Program-made: the position numbers and the translations under genes
Part shown: piece after piece, positions 25,537-34,467 of the stretch
How positions within the stretch are numbered: position 1 is the stretch's first letter
Layout of the letters: each line of letters starts with the position of its first letter
The notes under the pieces: model-generated
The model's database searches: none
What the model saw: the letters and a program-made list of their open reading frames with translations, nothing else
What the model was told of the DNA's origin: nothing
DNA from: Thermococcus onnurineus NA1
GTDB taxonomy: Archaea > Methanobacteriota_B > Thermococci > Thermococcales > Thermococcaceae
NCBI RefSeq assembly: GCF_000018365.1
Contig: NC_011529.1
Location: 1,116,001 to 1,180,000 of the forward strand
DNA length: 64,000 nt
Direction of reading: 5' to 3'

Positions 25537-26287
25537 CCACCTCTCTGGCGAGCTTTAAGAGGGCCTTTGCGGCCCGTCCGTCACCCTCAAACTCGAATAT
25601 GCTCAGCCCCTGGCTCTGGGCCTTCTCGAGTGCTATGGCCTTTGGGATCGTCGTCAGAATCGGCGCATCTGGATAGGTTTCCTTCAGCTCCCTGAGGCGC
25701 ATCTTGGGAACCTTAGTCTGGCGCGTGAACTTGTTGGGAACTAAACCAAGCAGCTTGAGGTTCTCGTTGGTCTCTTCCCTTATCATGCGCATCAGGTTGA
25801 ACATGAGCTGCATTCCGATGACACCGAAGTAGCTGAGCTCGAGTGGGATTAGAACGTAATCTGACGCCGTGAGTGAGTTAACCAAGAAGATTCCCATGCT
25901 CGGCGGGTTGTCTATTAGCACGTAGTCGTAGTCGGGCAGTATAGGGGTTAAAGCCTTTTCAAGTCTCCTCTCGCGGTTGTAGGCGTTGATTATCTCTATT
26001 TCCTTGGCCGAGAGGTTGAGGTGGCTCGGTATCAGGTGGAGATTCTCCCTGACCTCGACGATGGTTTCTTCGACACTGCTCTCTCTCGTCATCAGCGTTC
26101 CGACGTTGTTTTCCCCGTATTCGAGCACATCCATGCCGATCAGGCCGAAGGTGAGGTTGAACTGAGGGTCGATGTCCACGAGAAGAACGCGCTTGCCCAT
26201 CGAGGCCAGCGCGTGACCGAGGTTCATAGTGATCGTCGTTTTTCCAACTCCACCCTTTTGGTTGGCTACGCTAATCACCACTGTCAT
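25517..26287 (-). CDS. ParA/Soj-type ATPase
   Basis: A 256-residue ATPase with the deviant Walker A KGGVGKTTITMNLGHALA, the switch DIDPQFNLT and the YVLIDNPPSMG Walker B region. It belongs to the ParA/MinD family that positions DNA or division proteins. It is between ftsZ upstream and the RHH-like gene downstream on the same strand. Starts MTVVISVANQ. The 33-base gap to ftsZ suggests one transcript. Confidence 0.88.
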   Translation of the reverse strand: MTVVISVANQKGGVGKTTITMNLGHALASMGKRVLLVDIDPQFNLTFGLIGMDVLEYGENNVGTLMTRESSVEETIVEVRENLHLIPSHLNLSAKEIEIINAYNRERRLEKALTPILPDYDYVLIDNPPSMGIFLVNSLTASDYVLIPLELSYFGVIGMQLMFNLMRMIREETNENLKLLGLVPNKFTRQTKVPKMRLRELKETYPDAPILTTIPKAIALEKAQSQGLSIFEFEGDGRAAKALLKLAREVVEIVEG

Positions 26288-26320
26288 AGAATCACCTGCT
26301 CAAAGTTAAAGATGAAGAAG

Positions 26321-27571
26321 TCAGGTAAAGTCGATAAAGTCGTCGAGAACCCTCTTCGCGTAGGGGGGAAGCTCCTTTTTGTTCTTCTTGTTCCCTGAGA
26401 TAGCCCTCCAGATTTTGTCCGCTCCATCGCCATCCGACTTGAAGGGCTTTATCGGCTCTGGGGCTATCAGGTTCTCCTTGAATGATGAGCCCATCTGGAG
26501 GGCGTGCTCCCCGCCAAGTATGTGCGGTGATTTAACTCCGGTCATGATTACCATCGCACGAACGACTTTACCCATGTCCTCGTCTATCCTAGCGCCCCAC
26601 TTTATCTCCGACTTTTCACCGAGCTTCTCATAGACAATGTCCATAGCGGCGTTTATCTCGCCCAGGCTGACGTCCGGACCAACGGTGAAGTGAACCAGAG
26701 CCTTATCACCGCTGCCAAACTCAACTTCAAGCATCTTGTTCTCAAGGGCGTTCTTGACGGCATCCACTGCCCTGTTGCTGGAGTCACTCTCACCTATCCC
26801 GATGAGGGCAGCTCCACCGTTGTGCATGACGCTGTAAACGTCGGCGAAGTCAATGTTAACCATAGAGGGCAGCTTTATGGTCTCGGTGATGCCTTTGACC
26901 ATCCTTGCTATTATCTCATCCGCAAAGCGGAAGGCGGCATTGATGGGCAGCTTCGGAACGAGCTTGAGGAGCTTGTCGTTCTCGATAATTATGACGGTGT
27001 CCGAGTAGTACATGAGGGCTTTTATACCCGCCCTGGCTTTCTCTATCCTTATCTTACCCTCGTTCCTAAACGGAAACGTGACAACGCTAACAACGAGCGG
27101 CTCCCTAAAGCGACCGTTGTGCCTAGCGCGCTCCTTGATAACTTTAGCGACGACTGGAGCGGCGCCCGTACCTGTGCCATTGCCCATACCTGCTGTTATG
27201 AAAACCAAATCAGCGTCACCTATGGTCTCGGCAATCTCGTGGGCGCTCGCCTCGGCTGCCCGGTAGCCTATCTCAGGGTTCCCGCCGGAACCCTTGCCGT
27301 GAGTTATCTCTCTACCAAGGAGAAGCTTCTTATGAGCCTTCGTCCTAGCAAGGTGCTGAGCATCGGTGTTCATGGCTATCAGCTCAGCACCCTGGACACC
27401 AAGTTCGTAGAGTCTAGTTATGGTGTTGTTTCCAGAACCGCCAACGCCAACTATTACAATCCTTATCAGGTCGTCTAAATTATCCTCTGAAAATCCATCT
27501 AGCTTTGCCGTCTTCGGCTCGTCGTCCAAATCGAGTTTAATTCCGGCCTGTTCCAAGAGCTTAAATACCAT
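26321..27571 (-). CDS. ftsZ: cell division protein FtsZ
   Basis: A 416-residue tubulin-family GTPase. [13 protein letters not shown] binds nucleotide, [15 protein letters not shown] is the tubulin signature loop, and the T7 region follows. It polymerises into the division ring. The start [19 protein letters not shown] is the typical Thermococcales N-terminus, so I prefer the ATG at 27571 over the one at 27601. Thermococcales usually have two FtsZ proteins; which one this is cannot be decided from the sequence alone. Confidence 0.9.
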   Translation of the reverse strand: MVFKLLEQAGIKLDLDDEPKTAKLDGFSEDNLDDLIRIVIVGVGGSGNNTITRLYELGVQGAELIAMNTDAQHLARTKAHKKLLLGREITHGKGSGGNPEIGYRAAEASAHEIAETIGDADLVFITAGMGNGTGTGAAPVVAKVIKERARHNGRFREPLVVSVVTFPFRNEGKIRIEKARAGIKALMYYSDTVIIIENDKLLKLVPKLPINAAFRFADEIIARMVKGITETIKLPSMVNIDFADVYSVMHNGGAALIGIGESDSSNRAVDAVKNALENKMLEVEFGSGDKALVHFTVGPDVSLGEINAAMDIVYEKLGEKSEIKWGARIDEDMGKVVRAMVIMTGVKSPHILGGEHALQMGSSFKENLIAPEPIKPFKSDGDGADKIWRAISGNKKNKKELPPYAKRVLDDFIDFT

Positions 27572-27636
27572 TGGCCCCAACCCCCTCAGTCCATCAGCCA
27601 TTAGAGGATAGTGATTTTAACGTTGATTTTAGCGGC

Positions 27637-27828
27637 TTATTTCATGATGTAGTCGGGCGTTGAGCGTTCCTCAGCCTCAAACTGATAGAGTTCCTTCTTC
27701 AGGAGCTCACGAATGGCTTCTCTGATAATCTCGCTTCTGTTAGGATAGACTCCCTTCCTAACGAGTTGATCCATGGCGTTAATCAGTCCCCGGGGGAGCT
27801 GTACACTGATGATACGCATCTTGCTCAT
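27637..27828 (-). CDS. CopG-type ribbon-helix-helix regulator
   Basis: A 63-residue protein with the full RHH fold: the strand MRIISVQLPRGLINAMDQLV, then RSEIIREAIRELLKKELYQF. It is 65 bases upstream of ftsZ on the same strand and starts behind GGTGGTG. It may control ftsZ or the divergent gene region. The A/T-rich stretch 27829-28037 holds a 22-base palindrome (27923-27944) that such a dimer could bind. Confidence 0.82.
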   Translation of the reverse strand: MSKMRIISVQLPRGLINAMDQLVRKGVYPNRSEIIREAIRELLKKELYQFEAEERSTPDYIMK

Positions 27829-27922
27829 CGTTGCACCACCCAGTCCAGCAAGCCGCTGAAATAAGTAGTGCTTTAATTAGTTAAATACTTTGCGCTTGCT
27901 TAATATTACTAGCATATTATGA

Positions 27923-27944
27923 TTTTCAAAAAATTTTTTGAAAA
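27923..27944. promoter_or_regulatory. 22-base A/T palindrome between divergent genes
   Basis: TTTTCAAAAAATTTTTTGAA with two further symmetric bases is a perfect palindrome centred at 27933/27934. It sits between the promoter of the CopG-ftsZ-parA genes (TTTAACTAATTAAA near 27879-27893, minus) and the Cgi121 gene. Candidate operator, bent DNA site or hairpin; position is the only support. Confidence 0.4.
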
Positions 27945-28037
27945 AACCGAAAAAACAAAAAATAGTCCAACCCAAGAAAAATTGGAGGGGAGAAAGGGTT
28001 TTAACTTCAGAAATTTCAGCTAACTCTGGGTGGCTCG

Positions 28038-28445
28038 ATGAGAAAAATACTAGATCGCCTTCACATCGCAAAGGTCCGTGTAGACAATGCCGAGGAGCTC
28101 ATCCCAAAGCTGGGTGGGGACTTTCAGATAGTGAACGTTGAATGTTGGGAGGCCGCAGCATTTGCAGCACTCTTAGCCCTTCGTTCATTTGAGAGGGGAA
28201 CAAACCACGCGAGAACCGTGGGCGGCGAGCTGCTTCTCCGTCTTGCCGGGACACTTCAGATAAAGGATGCAATAGCCCAACATGGAATAAGAAATGGAGA
28301 GAACTACCTGGTTGTCTTTGGGGGCCGTGAGCGGGCAGGATCAATACTCCAGGAACTAGGTCTCAAGGAGTTACCAATGAACGATTGTGATAAGGAAAAA
28401 GTGAAAACTTTTTTTGAAAAGGCTGCCCTCGTTGAAGTTTTATAG
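28038..28445 (+). CDS. cgi121: KEOPS complex subunit Cgi121
   Basis: A 135-residue protein with NVECWEAAAFAALLALRSFE, then AGTLQIKDAIAQHGIRNGEN and a short C-terminal helix, the Cgi121/TPRKB pattern. Cgi121 binds tRNA and activates Bud32 in KEOPS, which makes the t6A base at position 37. No other KEOPS gene is in the window. It starts in the frame MRKILDRLHIAKVRVDNAEE. Confidence 0.82.
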   Translation: MRKILDRLHIAKVRVDNAEELIPKLGGDFQIVNVECWEAAAFAALLALRSFERGTNHARTVGGELLLRLAGTLQIKDAIAQHGIRNGENYLVVFGGRERAGSILQELGLKELPMNDCDKEKVKTFFEKAALVEVL

Positions 28446-28530
28446 GCATTAGATGCCCATTTTTGTACTTCATTGAGGATAGGTTTATAAAATTCCGTCC
28501 TCATTTTCGGACTGCCCGAGGTGATGCTCG

Positions 28531-29709
28531 ATGAGATATAAAAAGCGCAAGTACTTCCTTGCAGGGCGTATAAACCTCATCCAGCGCTCAAAAATCAGAG
28601 AACTTTTTGAGAAAGCCAGAAAAATGGAGGATGTCATTTCCCTTGGAATAGGGGAGCCCGATTTCGACACGCCCGATGTCGTTAAGGATGCTGCGAAGAG
28701 AGCCATTGACGAAGGTTACACCCACTACACACCCAACGCAGGCATTCCAGAGTTCAGGGAGGCCATAGCTGAGTACTACAAGACCCACTACAAGGTTGAC
28801 GTTTCTCCCGACGATATAATCGTTACCGCTGGCGCTTATGAAGCAACTTACCTCGCCTTCCAGACGCTTCTCGAAGGGGATGACGACGTTATAATCCCCG
28901 ATCCTGCTTTTGTCTGCTATGTTGAAGATGCCAAAATCGCCGAGGCGGGGATAATAAGAATCCCCCTCCGCGAGGAGAACGAGTTCCAGATTGATCCTGA
29001 TGAACTTGTCGAGGCTATAACCAAACGTACCAGGATGTTAGTTATCAACTACCCCAACAACCCCACAGGTGCAGTCCTCAAGAAGAAAACCGTGAAAGCC
29101 ATAGCTGATATAGCCGAGGACTACAACCTTTACATCCTTAGCGACGAACCTTATGAGCACTTCCTCTATGAGGGGGCCAAACACTACCCCATGATCAAGT
29201 ACGCCCCTGACAACACAATCCTCGCGAACAGCTTCTCGAAGACTTTCGCCATGACCGGCTGGCGTTTGGGCTTTGCCATAGCGCCGACCCAGGTAATCAG
29301 GGATATGATAAAGCTCCACGCCTATGTCGTTGGAAACGTTACCTCCTTCGTTCAGATAGCGGGAATAACGGCCCTGAGAGACAAGCGCAGCTGGGAAGCA
29401 GTTGAAAGGATGCGCCAGACCTACGCCGAAAGGAGAAGGCTCGTTCTTAAGTACCTCAACAAGATGCCCCACATAACGCCGTTCAGACCGAAGGGCGCCT
29501 TCTATATCTGGGCCAAAATTGACCCAGAGCTCGATATGAGCAGCGAGGACTTTGCCGAGTGGCTGCTCGAGAACGCGAGGGTTGTCGTTATTCCAGGAAC
29601 CGCCTTCGGCAAGGCCGGTGAGGGATGGATAAGGATAAGCTACGCCACTAAGAAGAGTCAGCTCCTAGAGGCGCTGGAAAGAATGAATGAGGCACTATCA
29701 AAGCTCTAA
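28531..29709 (+). CDS. class I/II aminotransferase (aspartate/aromatic type)
   Basis: A 392-residue PLP enzyme. GIGEPDFDTP near the N-terminus, YPNNPTGA, the PLP lysine in NSFSKTFAMTGWRLG and the arginine WIRISYA that binds the substrate carboxylate are all present. It belongs to the family of archaeal aspartate or aromatic aminotransferases; the exact amino acid is not settled from sequence. A second aminotransferase of another subgroup lies at 59757. TATA-like GTTTATAAAA lies about 45 bases upstream. Confidence 0.87.
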   Translation: MRYKKRKYFLAGRINLIQRSKIRELFEKARKMEDVISLGIGEPDFDTPDVVKDAAKRAIDEGYTHYTPNAGIPEFREAIAEYYKTHYKVDVSPDDIIVTAGAYEATYLAFQTLLEGDDDVIIPDPAFVCYVEDAKIAEAGIIRIPLREENEFQIDPDELVEAITKRTRMLVINYPNNPTGAVLKKKTVKAIADIAEDYNLYILSDEPYEHFLYEGAKHYPMIKYAPDNTILANSFSKTFAMTGWRLGFAIAPTQVIRDMIKLHAYVVGNVTSFVQIAGITALRDKRSWEAVERMRQTYAERRRLVLKYLNKMPHITPFRPKGAFYIWAKIDPELDMSSEDFAEWLLENARVVVIPGTAFGKAGEGWIRISYATKKSQLLEALERMNEALSKL

Positions 29710-29722
29710 CGGTGAACAAGAC

Positions 29723-29986
29723 ATGGATGGTATCCTCACCATCTTCATTGCAATATTTCTTGCCGAGCTGGGGGATAAAACCCAGCTCGCAACGATAGCC
29801 TTTGCTTCCAAATACGGCTGGAAGACAGCCTTCATTGGAGCGATCTTGGGCCTGGCGGCGGTCAATCTTATCGGCGCATTTCTGGGGGACAAGCTTGGCG
29901 ACGTACTGCCCCTGGACGTTGTTCACAAGCTTGCTGGAGGACTTTTCATTATTTTCGGCGTGCTAATGATACTCGGAAAGCTTTAG
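29723..29986 (+). CDS. single-repeat GDT1/TMEM165-family membrane protein
   Basis: An 87-residue protein with three hydrophobic helices and one copy of the family motif E-L-G-D-K-T (AELGDKTQLATIAF). Full-length members have two such repeats and transport Mn or Ca with protons. This half-size version presumably acts as a dimer, as known for other archaeal and bacterial short forms. The ATG at 29723 follows AACGGTGAACAA. It precedes the MFS gene by 12 bases. Confidence 0.8.
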   Translation: MDGILTIFIAIFLAELGDKTQLATIAFASKYGWKTAFIGAILGLAAVNLIGAFLGDKLGDVLPLDVVHKLAGGLFIIFGVLMILGKL

Positions 29987-29998
29987 GGAGGAGATATC

Positions 29999-31204
29999 AT
30001 GGACAAACGGTGGAGGTCAGTCCTGCTCGACACGCTGGTTATGACTGCCGGTTTTGGAACTCTCACCATGATGGCCGTTGCGAAGCCCGACGTCATGGCG
30101 CACTTCGGAATCGACAGTGCCGCCTACGAGTGGCAGCATATCGCTTATGTTTTCGGTCTCTTCATAGCCTTCCTTCTCGGCCATACCAAAATCTACGAGG
30201 GCAGCTTTAAGAGGAGCGTTGCAATAGCTTTGAGCTGGGCTGCTGTAACCCAGGCGCTCATCCCACTCGCTCCCAATTGGCACGTTGTCGTTTTCCTGAG
30301 ATTCATTCAGGGATTCGTCGTCACGCTCGTTCCGCTCTTTAGCACCCAGATAGCTCACTTCTTCGTGGCTGAAAGGCCCTTCGCCAAGGGTATAATCCTC
30401 TCGGGCATCTTCTGGGGCGGCGTGTTTGGAAGCATAAGCGCAAAGTACGCTGTTGAGGCTTTCGGCTGGAAAGGCGGCTTCTGGAGCACAGTCGTTATCA
30501 TGTACACTGTCCTGGCCATATGGTGGCTGTTCACCGAGGACTTTGAGATAAGCCACAGAAATGAGGCCAGCACAAAGATCAACGTCTGGAAGATGCCGTT
30601 CACCTGGATTCTTGGCCTGACTTTCTTCCCAGCTCTGTGGATAATCTTCACCATCGTCGGTTTCTCAGCTTCGCTCGGCTATGAGATTGGCTGGACTAAG
30701 GAGCACGTGGCAACCCTAAGTACCAGCCTGAACATATCAAAGGCCCTCTGGAGCATAGGTATGGGCTACGTGGGCTACCTGCTCTCAAGAAAGAACCCGA
30801 CAGCCAGGGGACTCTTCAAGGCCATTGTTCAGGTCATGATATTCTCCTACGCGGTGGCCTTTGTCGGTCTGCTCGTGTATGGGAAGGCCATGCTGGCGGG
30901 CAACTACACCCTCGCACTTGCTTCCGTTGTCCTCATCGGCGCCCTCCAGGGAACGGGACCGGCGTTCTGGACCAGCGCTCCAGCCACCTACCCGAAGAGC
31001 ATCTTCCCCAAGGCCAGCTTTGCCCTTGGACTCATCTCCAACTCTGCCAACATCATAGCCCCGGGCCTTACTGATGCGCTGGCAAGGCAGAGTACTGCCC
31101 TTGCCCTAGGGGAGCTGGCGATAATGCCCCTTCTCGGAATCCTGACGCTGGTGATTGTTTCGAGGATGAAACTCCCCGTGGAGGAACTCGGCGATGAGGT
31201 CTAA
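29999..31204 (+). CDS. MFS transporter
   Basis: A 401-residue membrane protein with about twelve hydrophobic helices. The MFS pattern shows in RFIQGFVVTLVPLFSTQIAH and the central loop EDFEISHRNEASTK. Substrate unknown. It overlaps the following small membrane gene by 11 bases and follows the GDT1-like gene, so these three probably form one operon. Confidence 0.82.
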   Translation: MDKRWRSVLLDTLVMTAGFGTLTMMAVAKPDVMAHFGIDSAAYEWQHIAYVFGLFIAFLLGHTKIYEGSFKRSVAIALSWAAVTQALIPLAPNWHVVVFLRFIQGFVVTLVPLFSTQIAHFFVAERPFAKGIILSGIFWGGVFGSISAKYAVEAFGWKGGFWSTVVIMYTVLAIWWLFTEDFEISHRNEASTKINVWKMPFTWILGLTFFPALWIIFTIVGFSASLGYEIGWTKEHVATLSTSLNISKALWSIGMGYVGYLLSRKNPTARGLFKAIVQVMIFSYAVAFVGLLVYGKAMLAGNYTLALASVVLIGALQGTGPAFWTSAPATYPKSIFPKASFALGLISNSANIIAPGLTDALARQSTALALGELAIMPLLGILTLVIVSRMKLPVEELGDEV

Positions 31205-31520
31205 GCCCATCGTCATTTCCTTCTTTCTGATTTTGGCAGCTTACTTCTACGGAATGGCAGCGATAAGCTTTGGAGATAGGTACACCTTCGGGGGCTTTAT
31301 CGTAATAGCGACGATCCATCTCCTATTCGCTTATGGAATCAAAACTGGCCGCGATCTCGTAGTCGATGTCGCTCCCCATATAGCACTCCTTGACTTTCTC
31401 TTCGGCCTGCTGTGGGTTCTCATCGGCCTTTCAATTCCAGCGGTAAGCTTAACGCTGCTCTCAGCACTGGCGCTTTTCATACTGCTGGATGAGGAAGTCA
31501 GAATGGAGCTGAAGAGCTGA
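31194..31520 (+). CDS. small four-helix membrane protein
   Basis: A 108-residue protein made almost wholly of hydrophobic segments (about residues 7-24, 31-48, 63-80 and 83-98). No family recognised. The ATG lies inside the 3' end of the MFS gene, which suggests coupled translation and a linked function in transport. Confidence 0.65.
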   Translation: MRSKPIVISFFLILAAYFYGMAAISFGDRYTFGGFIVIATIHLLFAYGIKTGRDLVVDVAPHIALLDFLFGLLWVLIGLSIPAVSLTLLSALALFILLDEEVRMELKS

Positions 31521-31561
31521 ACAATACCTCTGCCTGTGCATCCTGAGACTGTCGTTTCAGT

Positions 31562-32013
31562 TCCTCCCGCTCCACCGGAGGAAGTTTGATTAAAGAGTTA
31601 ACTTCTCACTAAACTGGCTGGCACGCTTTCACGTCTTATCAAACTCGCGAGTTTAACACAGGTTTAACTCAAAAGTCAGCGAATGAAGAGCCTGCGAAGT
31701 TAGTATGTGAAGAAAAATGCACGAACCCCATCAAATTCCTCCAGCAAAGCGGACTTCACCTTAAATCCGCTGGAATGAGTTTGCATGTCTTTTTCAAAAA
31801 CAGCAAATTCCAGGGGTTTAACTTGAAAACCTCTGAATTGAAATGTTTCACTTTCCTCTTAACGCCCGAAGGGCGTTATTCCTGCAGTGAAACGATATAA
31901 AACTGGCAAAATGCGAAGTAAACCACTCAAAACTACCAGTTTGAGAAGACATGCGAGCCTTGATCAAACTCAACGGGACGATAGTCCCGTGCGTTGAAGC
32001 TTCGCTTCAACGT
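31562..32013. other. hairpin-rich non-coding spacer next to tRNA genes
   Basis: The 520-base gap 31521-32041 has no convincing ORF but many strong inverted repeats: 31562-31568/31578-31584 (TTCCTCC), the palindrome AAACTCGCGAGTTT (31642-31655), 31741-31746/31770-31775 with an inner GGA/TCC, 31807-31820/31827-31840 (13 pairs, one bulge and one G-U), 31846-31853/31887-31894 enclosing TAACGCCC/GGGCGTTA (31861-31868/31872-31879), 31927-31935/31939-31946, 31974-31980/31985-31991 (ACGGGAC) and 31993-32001/32005-32013 (CGTTGAAGC). GATATAAAA at 31895-31903 could be a plus-strand promoter. Whether this is one RNA, several, or an insertion relic cannot be told. Confidence 0.6.
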
Positions 32014-32041
32014 CGCGCAGGCGAAGTTTGTTAGAATGTGG

Positions 32042-32116
32042 TGCGGTGGCCGGGATTTGAACCCGGGTCACCGGCTTGGAAGGCCGGTGTCCTAGACCAG
32101 GCTAGACTACCACCGC
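32042..32116 (-). tRNA. tRNA-Gly (anticodon TCC)
   Basis: Minus strand. Acceptor arms GCGGTGG and CCACCGC pair fully; the anticodon arm CCGGC-CTTCCAA-GCCGG gives TCC; the T arm is CCGGG-TTCAAAT-CCCGG. 75 bases without an encoded CCA. It follows tRNA-Phe by 12 bases and shares its promoter. Reads GGA codons. Confidence 0.96.
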
Positions 32117-32128
32117 ATTGAGAGAAAG

Positions 32129-32205
32129 TGGTGGGGCGAGGGGGATTTGAACCCCCGACACCCGGATCTTCAGTCCGGCGCTCTCCCAGGCTGAGCTACC
32201 GCCCC
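32129..32205 (-). tRNA. tRNA-Phe (anticodon GAA), CCA encoded
   Basis: Minus strand. Acceptor GGGGCGG pairs with TCGCCCC (one G-T pair), the anticodon arm CCGGA-CTGAAGA-TCCGG gives GAA, and the T arm is GGGGG-TTCAAAT-CCCCC. The discriminator A is followed by an encoded CCA, unlike the neighbouring tRNA-Gly. A TATA box lies at 32232-32241. Confidence 0.96.
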
Positions 32206-32231
32206 ACGCCCAATGGATAGGGTAGAGAGCG

Positions 32232-32241
32232 TATTTATAAA
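32232..32241 (-). promoter_or_regulatory. TATA box of the tRNA-Phe/tRNA-Gly operon
   Basis: TTTATAAATA on the minus strand, centred about 31 bases upstream of the tRNA-Phe 5' end, a good archaeal promoter position for a start a few bases before the tRNA. Confidence 0.65.
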
Positions 32242-32298
32242 TCTTGCGGTGGTATGGCCAGAGGTCTTTAAAAATCTAAAGAGGATGGAGAAAGGCAG

Positions 32299-33018
32299 TT
32301 ATATCTTCGGTTCAACGGCATAAACGGTTCTGTCCTCTCCAAGTGCTTCCATCAGACCGCGATGCCTCCTGACGCAGCTCTCGCACTCGCCGCAGTGTAT
32401 AGGCTTGCCATCCTCCGTGAAGCCCTTAGGCATGTAGCAAGAGTTAGAGTACTCGTACTTTGCATCTAGTTCTTTCAAGAGTTCTGCGATTCCCTTCTTG
32501 TCGAGGTCTATGAGCGGGGCAACGACCCTAACTTCCGCCATCGCTCCGTACTTCAGCATCTCGTTCATCCTCTCGACGAACTCGGGCGTGTTGTCAGGGA
32601 ACGTTGCTCCCTCTTCAGCGTTGAAGCCGACTATTATATCGCCTCCACCAAGCGCATCAAGGAGCGAAGCAGCGACGCTGATGAGAACGACATTCCTTGC
32701 TGGAACCCAGACGCTTTTCGCGGTTTCCTGTGCAACGCCCATATCTTCGAGCTCTTCAGCGGTCACCTTTGGAGTCTCGCCGCCGACCAAGGTCGTCCCC
32801 CTCAGCTTCGAGAACTCCTCGAGAAAGTCAAGCCTAACTATTTTCAGCGGAACGTCCAGCTCCTTCGAGAAGAATTCCGCGACCCTATTAGTGACCTTCT
32901 CTTCATTGCTGCCGTAGTTTACTGTCAGCATTATCACCTCGTCGTAGTTCCTCTTCGCCCAGTAGAGGCAGGCCGTCGAGTCGAGCCCCCCGGAAAATAA
33001 CACAACTGCGCGCTTCAT
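32299..33018 (-). CDS. queC: 7-cyano-7-deazaguanine synthase
   Basis: A 239-residue enzyme that makes preQ0, the precursor of archaeosine in tRNA. The PP-loop [32 protein letters not shown] and the C-terminal zinc site ([11 protein letters not shown]) are all present. Starts [11 protein letters not shown]. The nearby tRNA genes are a coincidence of order, not proof of co-regulation. Confidence 0.94.
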   Translation of the reverse strand: MKRAVVLFSGGLDSTACLYWAKRNYDEVIMLTVNYGSNEEKVTNRVAEFFSKELDVPLKIVRLDFLEEFSKLRGTTLVGGETPKVTAEELEDMGVAQETAKSVWVPARNVVLISVAASLLDALGGGDIIVGFNAEEGATFPDNTPEFVERMNEMLKYGAMAEVRVVAPLIDLDKKGIAELLKELDAKYEYSNSCYMPKGFTEDGKPIHCGECESCVRRHRGLMEALGEDRTVYAVEPKI

Positions 33019-33063
33019 GTTATCACCTCGCTTAGATTAAAAGGAGGACTGAAGGTTAAAAAT

Positions 33064-33966
33064 CTACTCCAGCGCCAGCCCAACTATTTCCTCAATACTC
33101 TCAAAGCCTTCCTCCTCGAGATACCTCGCTATTCCCTCGTTTATCTCCCTGAAGACCTTCCAGCCCCGTAGAGCCACTGCAGTTCCTATCTGGAGCGCTC
33201 TTGCTCCAGCGAGGAAAAACTCCAGGGCATCCCGCCACGTAGTTATGCCGCCTATCCCGATGACCGGGATATTAAGGGCCTTGGCCAAATCGTAGACCGC
33301 CCTCAAGGCAACGGGCTTGACCCCAGGACCAGAGTAGCCGCCGACTCTGTTGCTCAGTATCGGCCTCCTCGCGTAGACGTCTATCGCTATCGCCTTCAGC
33401 GTGTTTATGGCTGCGACCGCATCTGCACCGGCCTTTTCAGCGGCCAGACCGAGCTTCGTTATGTCGTCTATGTTTGGCGTGAGCTTCGCTATAACGGGCT
33501 TGTCCGTCACATCCTTAACGGCTTTGACGACCTCGTAGACCATCTCCGGTCTCTGGCCTATCTCCATGCCGTAGCCCTTCGCATGGGGACAGCTGAGGTT
33601 GAGCTCGAAGGCATTGGCCACTTCGCTCAGCTTTTCAGCGAGAAAGGCAAACTCCTCCGGCGTTCCGCCGAATATCGATACTATCAGCGGAAAGTCAAAG
33701 GTGTAGCCTTCAACCATCTCCAGAAAGCCCTTCCAGCCGGGATTCGGAAGGCCCATCGCGTTTATCAGTCCATAGGGGAGCTCCACGATAGTGGGGTTGT
33801 CGTAGCCATTTCTCGGCTCGATTCCGATGGACTTGGTAACGACGCCGCCAGCACCTTCCTCATGAGCGCGTATCCACTGTTCAGGGGTCTTATCGTTTAC
33901 TCCCGAGGCGAGAATAAGTGGATTTTCAAGCTTAAGACCGGCGACCTCAACGAAAAGCCTCACCAC
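33064..33966 (-). CDS. pyrD: dihydroorotate dehydrogenase, catalytic subunit
   Basis: About 300 residues of FMN-binding TIM barrel. LASGVNDKTPEQW at the N-terminus, the catalytic base Cys in ELNLSCPHAKG, and GIGGITTW near the C-terminus define class 1 PyrD. The Cys base and size suggest the form that works with an electron-transfer subunit (PyrK), which is not in this window. A GTG at 33966 six bases after GGGGTG is the likely start; GTG at 33963 is possible. Confidence 0.9.
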   Translation of the reverse strand: MVRLFVEVAGLKLENPLILASGVNDKTPEQWIRAHEEGAGGVVTKSIGIEPRNGYDNPTIVELPYGLINAMGLPNPGWKGFLEMVEGYTFDFPLIVSIFGGTPEEFAFLAEKLSEVANAFELNLSCPHAKGYGMEIGQRPEMVYEVVKAVKDVTDKPVIAKLTPNIDDITKLGLAAEKAGADAVAAINTLKAIAIDVYARRPILSNRVGGYSGPGVKPVALRAVYDLAKALNIPVIGIGGITTWRDALEFFLAGARALQIGTAVALRGWKVFREINEGIARYLEEEGFESIEEIVGLALE

Positions 33967-34027
33967 ATTTAACACCCCGGAGGCAAAAGAGGTGGTTTGC
34001 TATTAAGGTTTTTGCCAGAATTTTAAC

Positions 34028-34345
34028 GGCGGCGGGCGCGCCCGGGGGTGGGAACCCTCCACCGTCCGCTTCCATCGGGGCTCGCTCACCCCCGCTACCC
34101 CACGAGCGCCGAACGTCCCGCCTACCGCTGCTCCCTTCCGGGCCTGGCGGGGTTCGGCGGGCAAAGGGCGTTAGTCCGGCCCTCCAGCCAGACCCCGCCC
34201 ACCGTCGGCCCCGTGGGACGAGGGATCATCGTTGTGCCCCGACTTCCGCAGGCGGCTTTGGGAACCGCCCCCCGGGCTTCGGCCCCGGCATATCGGCGGT
34301 TTCCGGTTACAGGGGACGCCGAACCCCCCGGCCTAGCCCGCCGCC
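34028..34345 (-). ncRNA. 7S RNA of the signal recognition particle
   Basis: The G/C-rich minus-strand stretch begins GGCGGCGGGC and ends in the complementary GCCCGCCGCC, forming the closing helix. The SRP54-binding helix 8 is visible as GCCAGGCCCGGAAGGGAGCA followed by GCGGTAGGC. The size of about 318 bases is normal for archaeal SRP RNA. The promoter TTTATATAT at 34367-34375 places the start at about 34345. The ORF that covers this region on the other strand is an artefact of its composition. Confidence 0.95.
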
Positions 34346-34366
34346 AGCTAACTTATCCGCTCTTAG

Positions 34367-34375
34367 ATATATAAA
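34367..34375 (-). promoter_or_regulatory. TATA box of the SRP RNA gene
   Basis: TTTATATAT on the minus strand, centred about 26 bases from the 5' end of the SRP RNA, matching the archaeal spacing. Confidence 0.7.
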
Positions 34376-34467
34376 GCTTTGGTAGGTTCACAAACCAAAG
34401 GTTGCCCACCATTGGATTGAAAAATTTTCATAAGTTCCTGCACGGATGGGTGCACAGGTGATACATC

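Noticed and set aside
31521-32041. Integrated element with tRNA-Gly attachment site
   Set aside because: No duplicated tRNA 3' end and no integrase gene are visible in the spacer.
34048-34374. Long open frame on the plus strand (108 codons)
   Set aside because: It is the antisense of the G/C-rich SRP RNA gene; the RNA signature is clear and the peptide is low-complexity.
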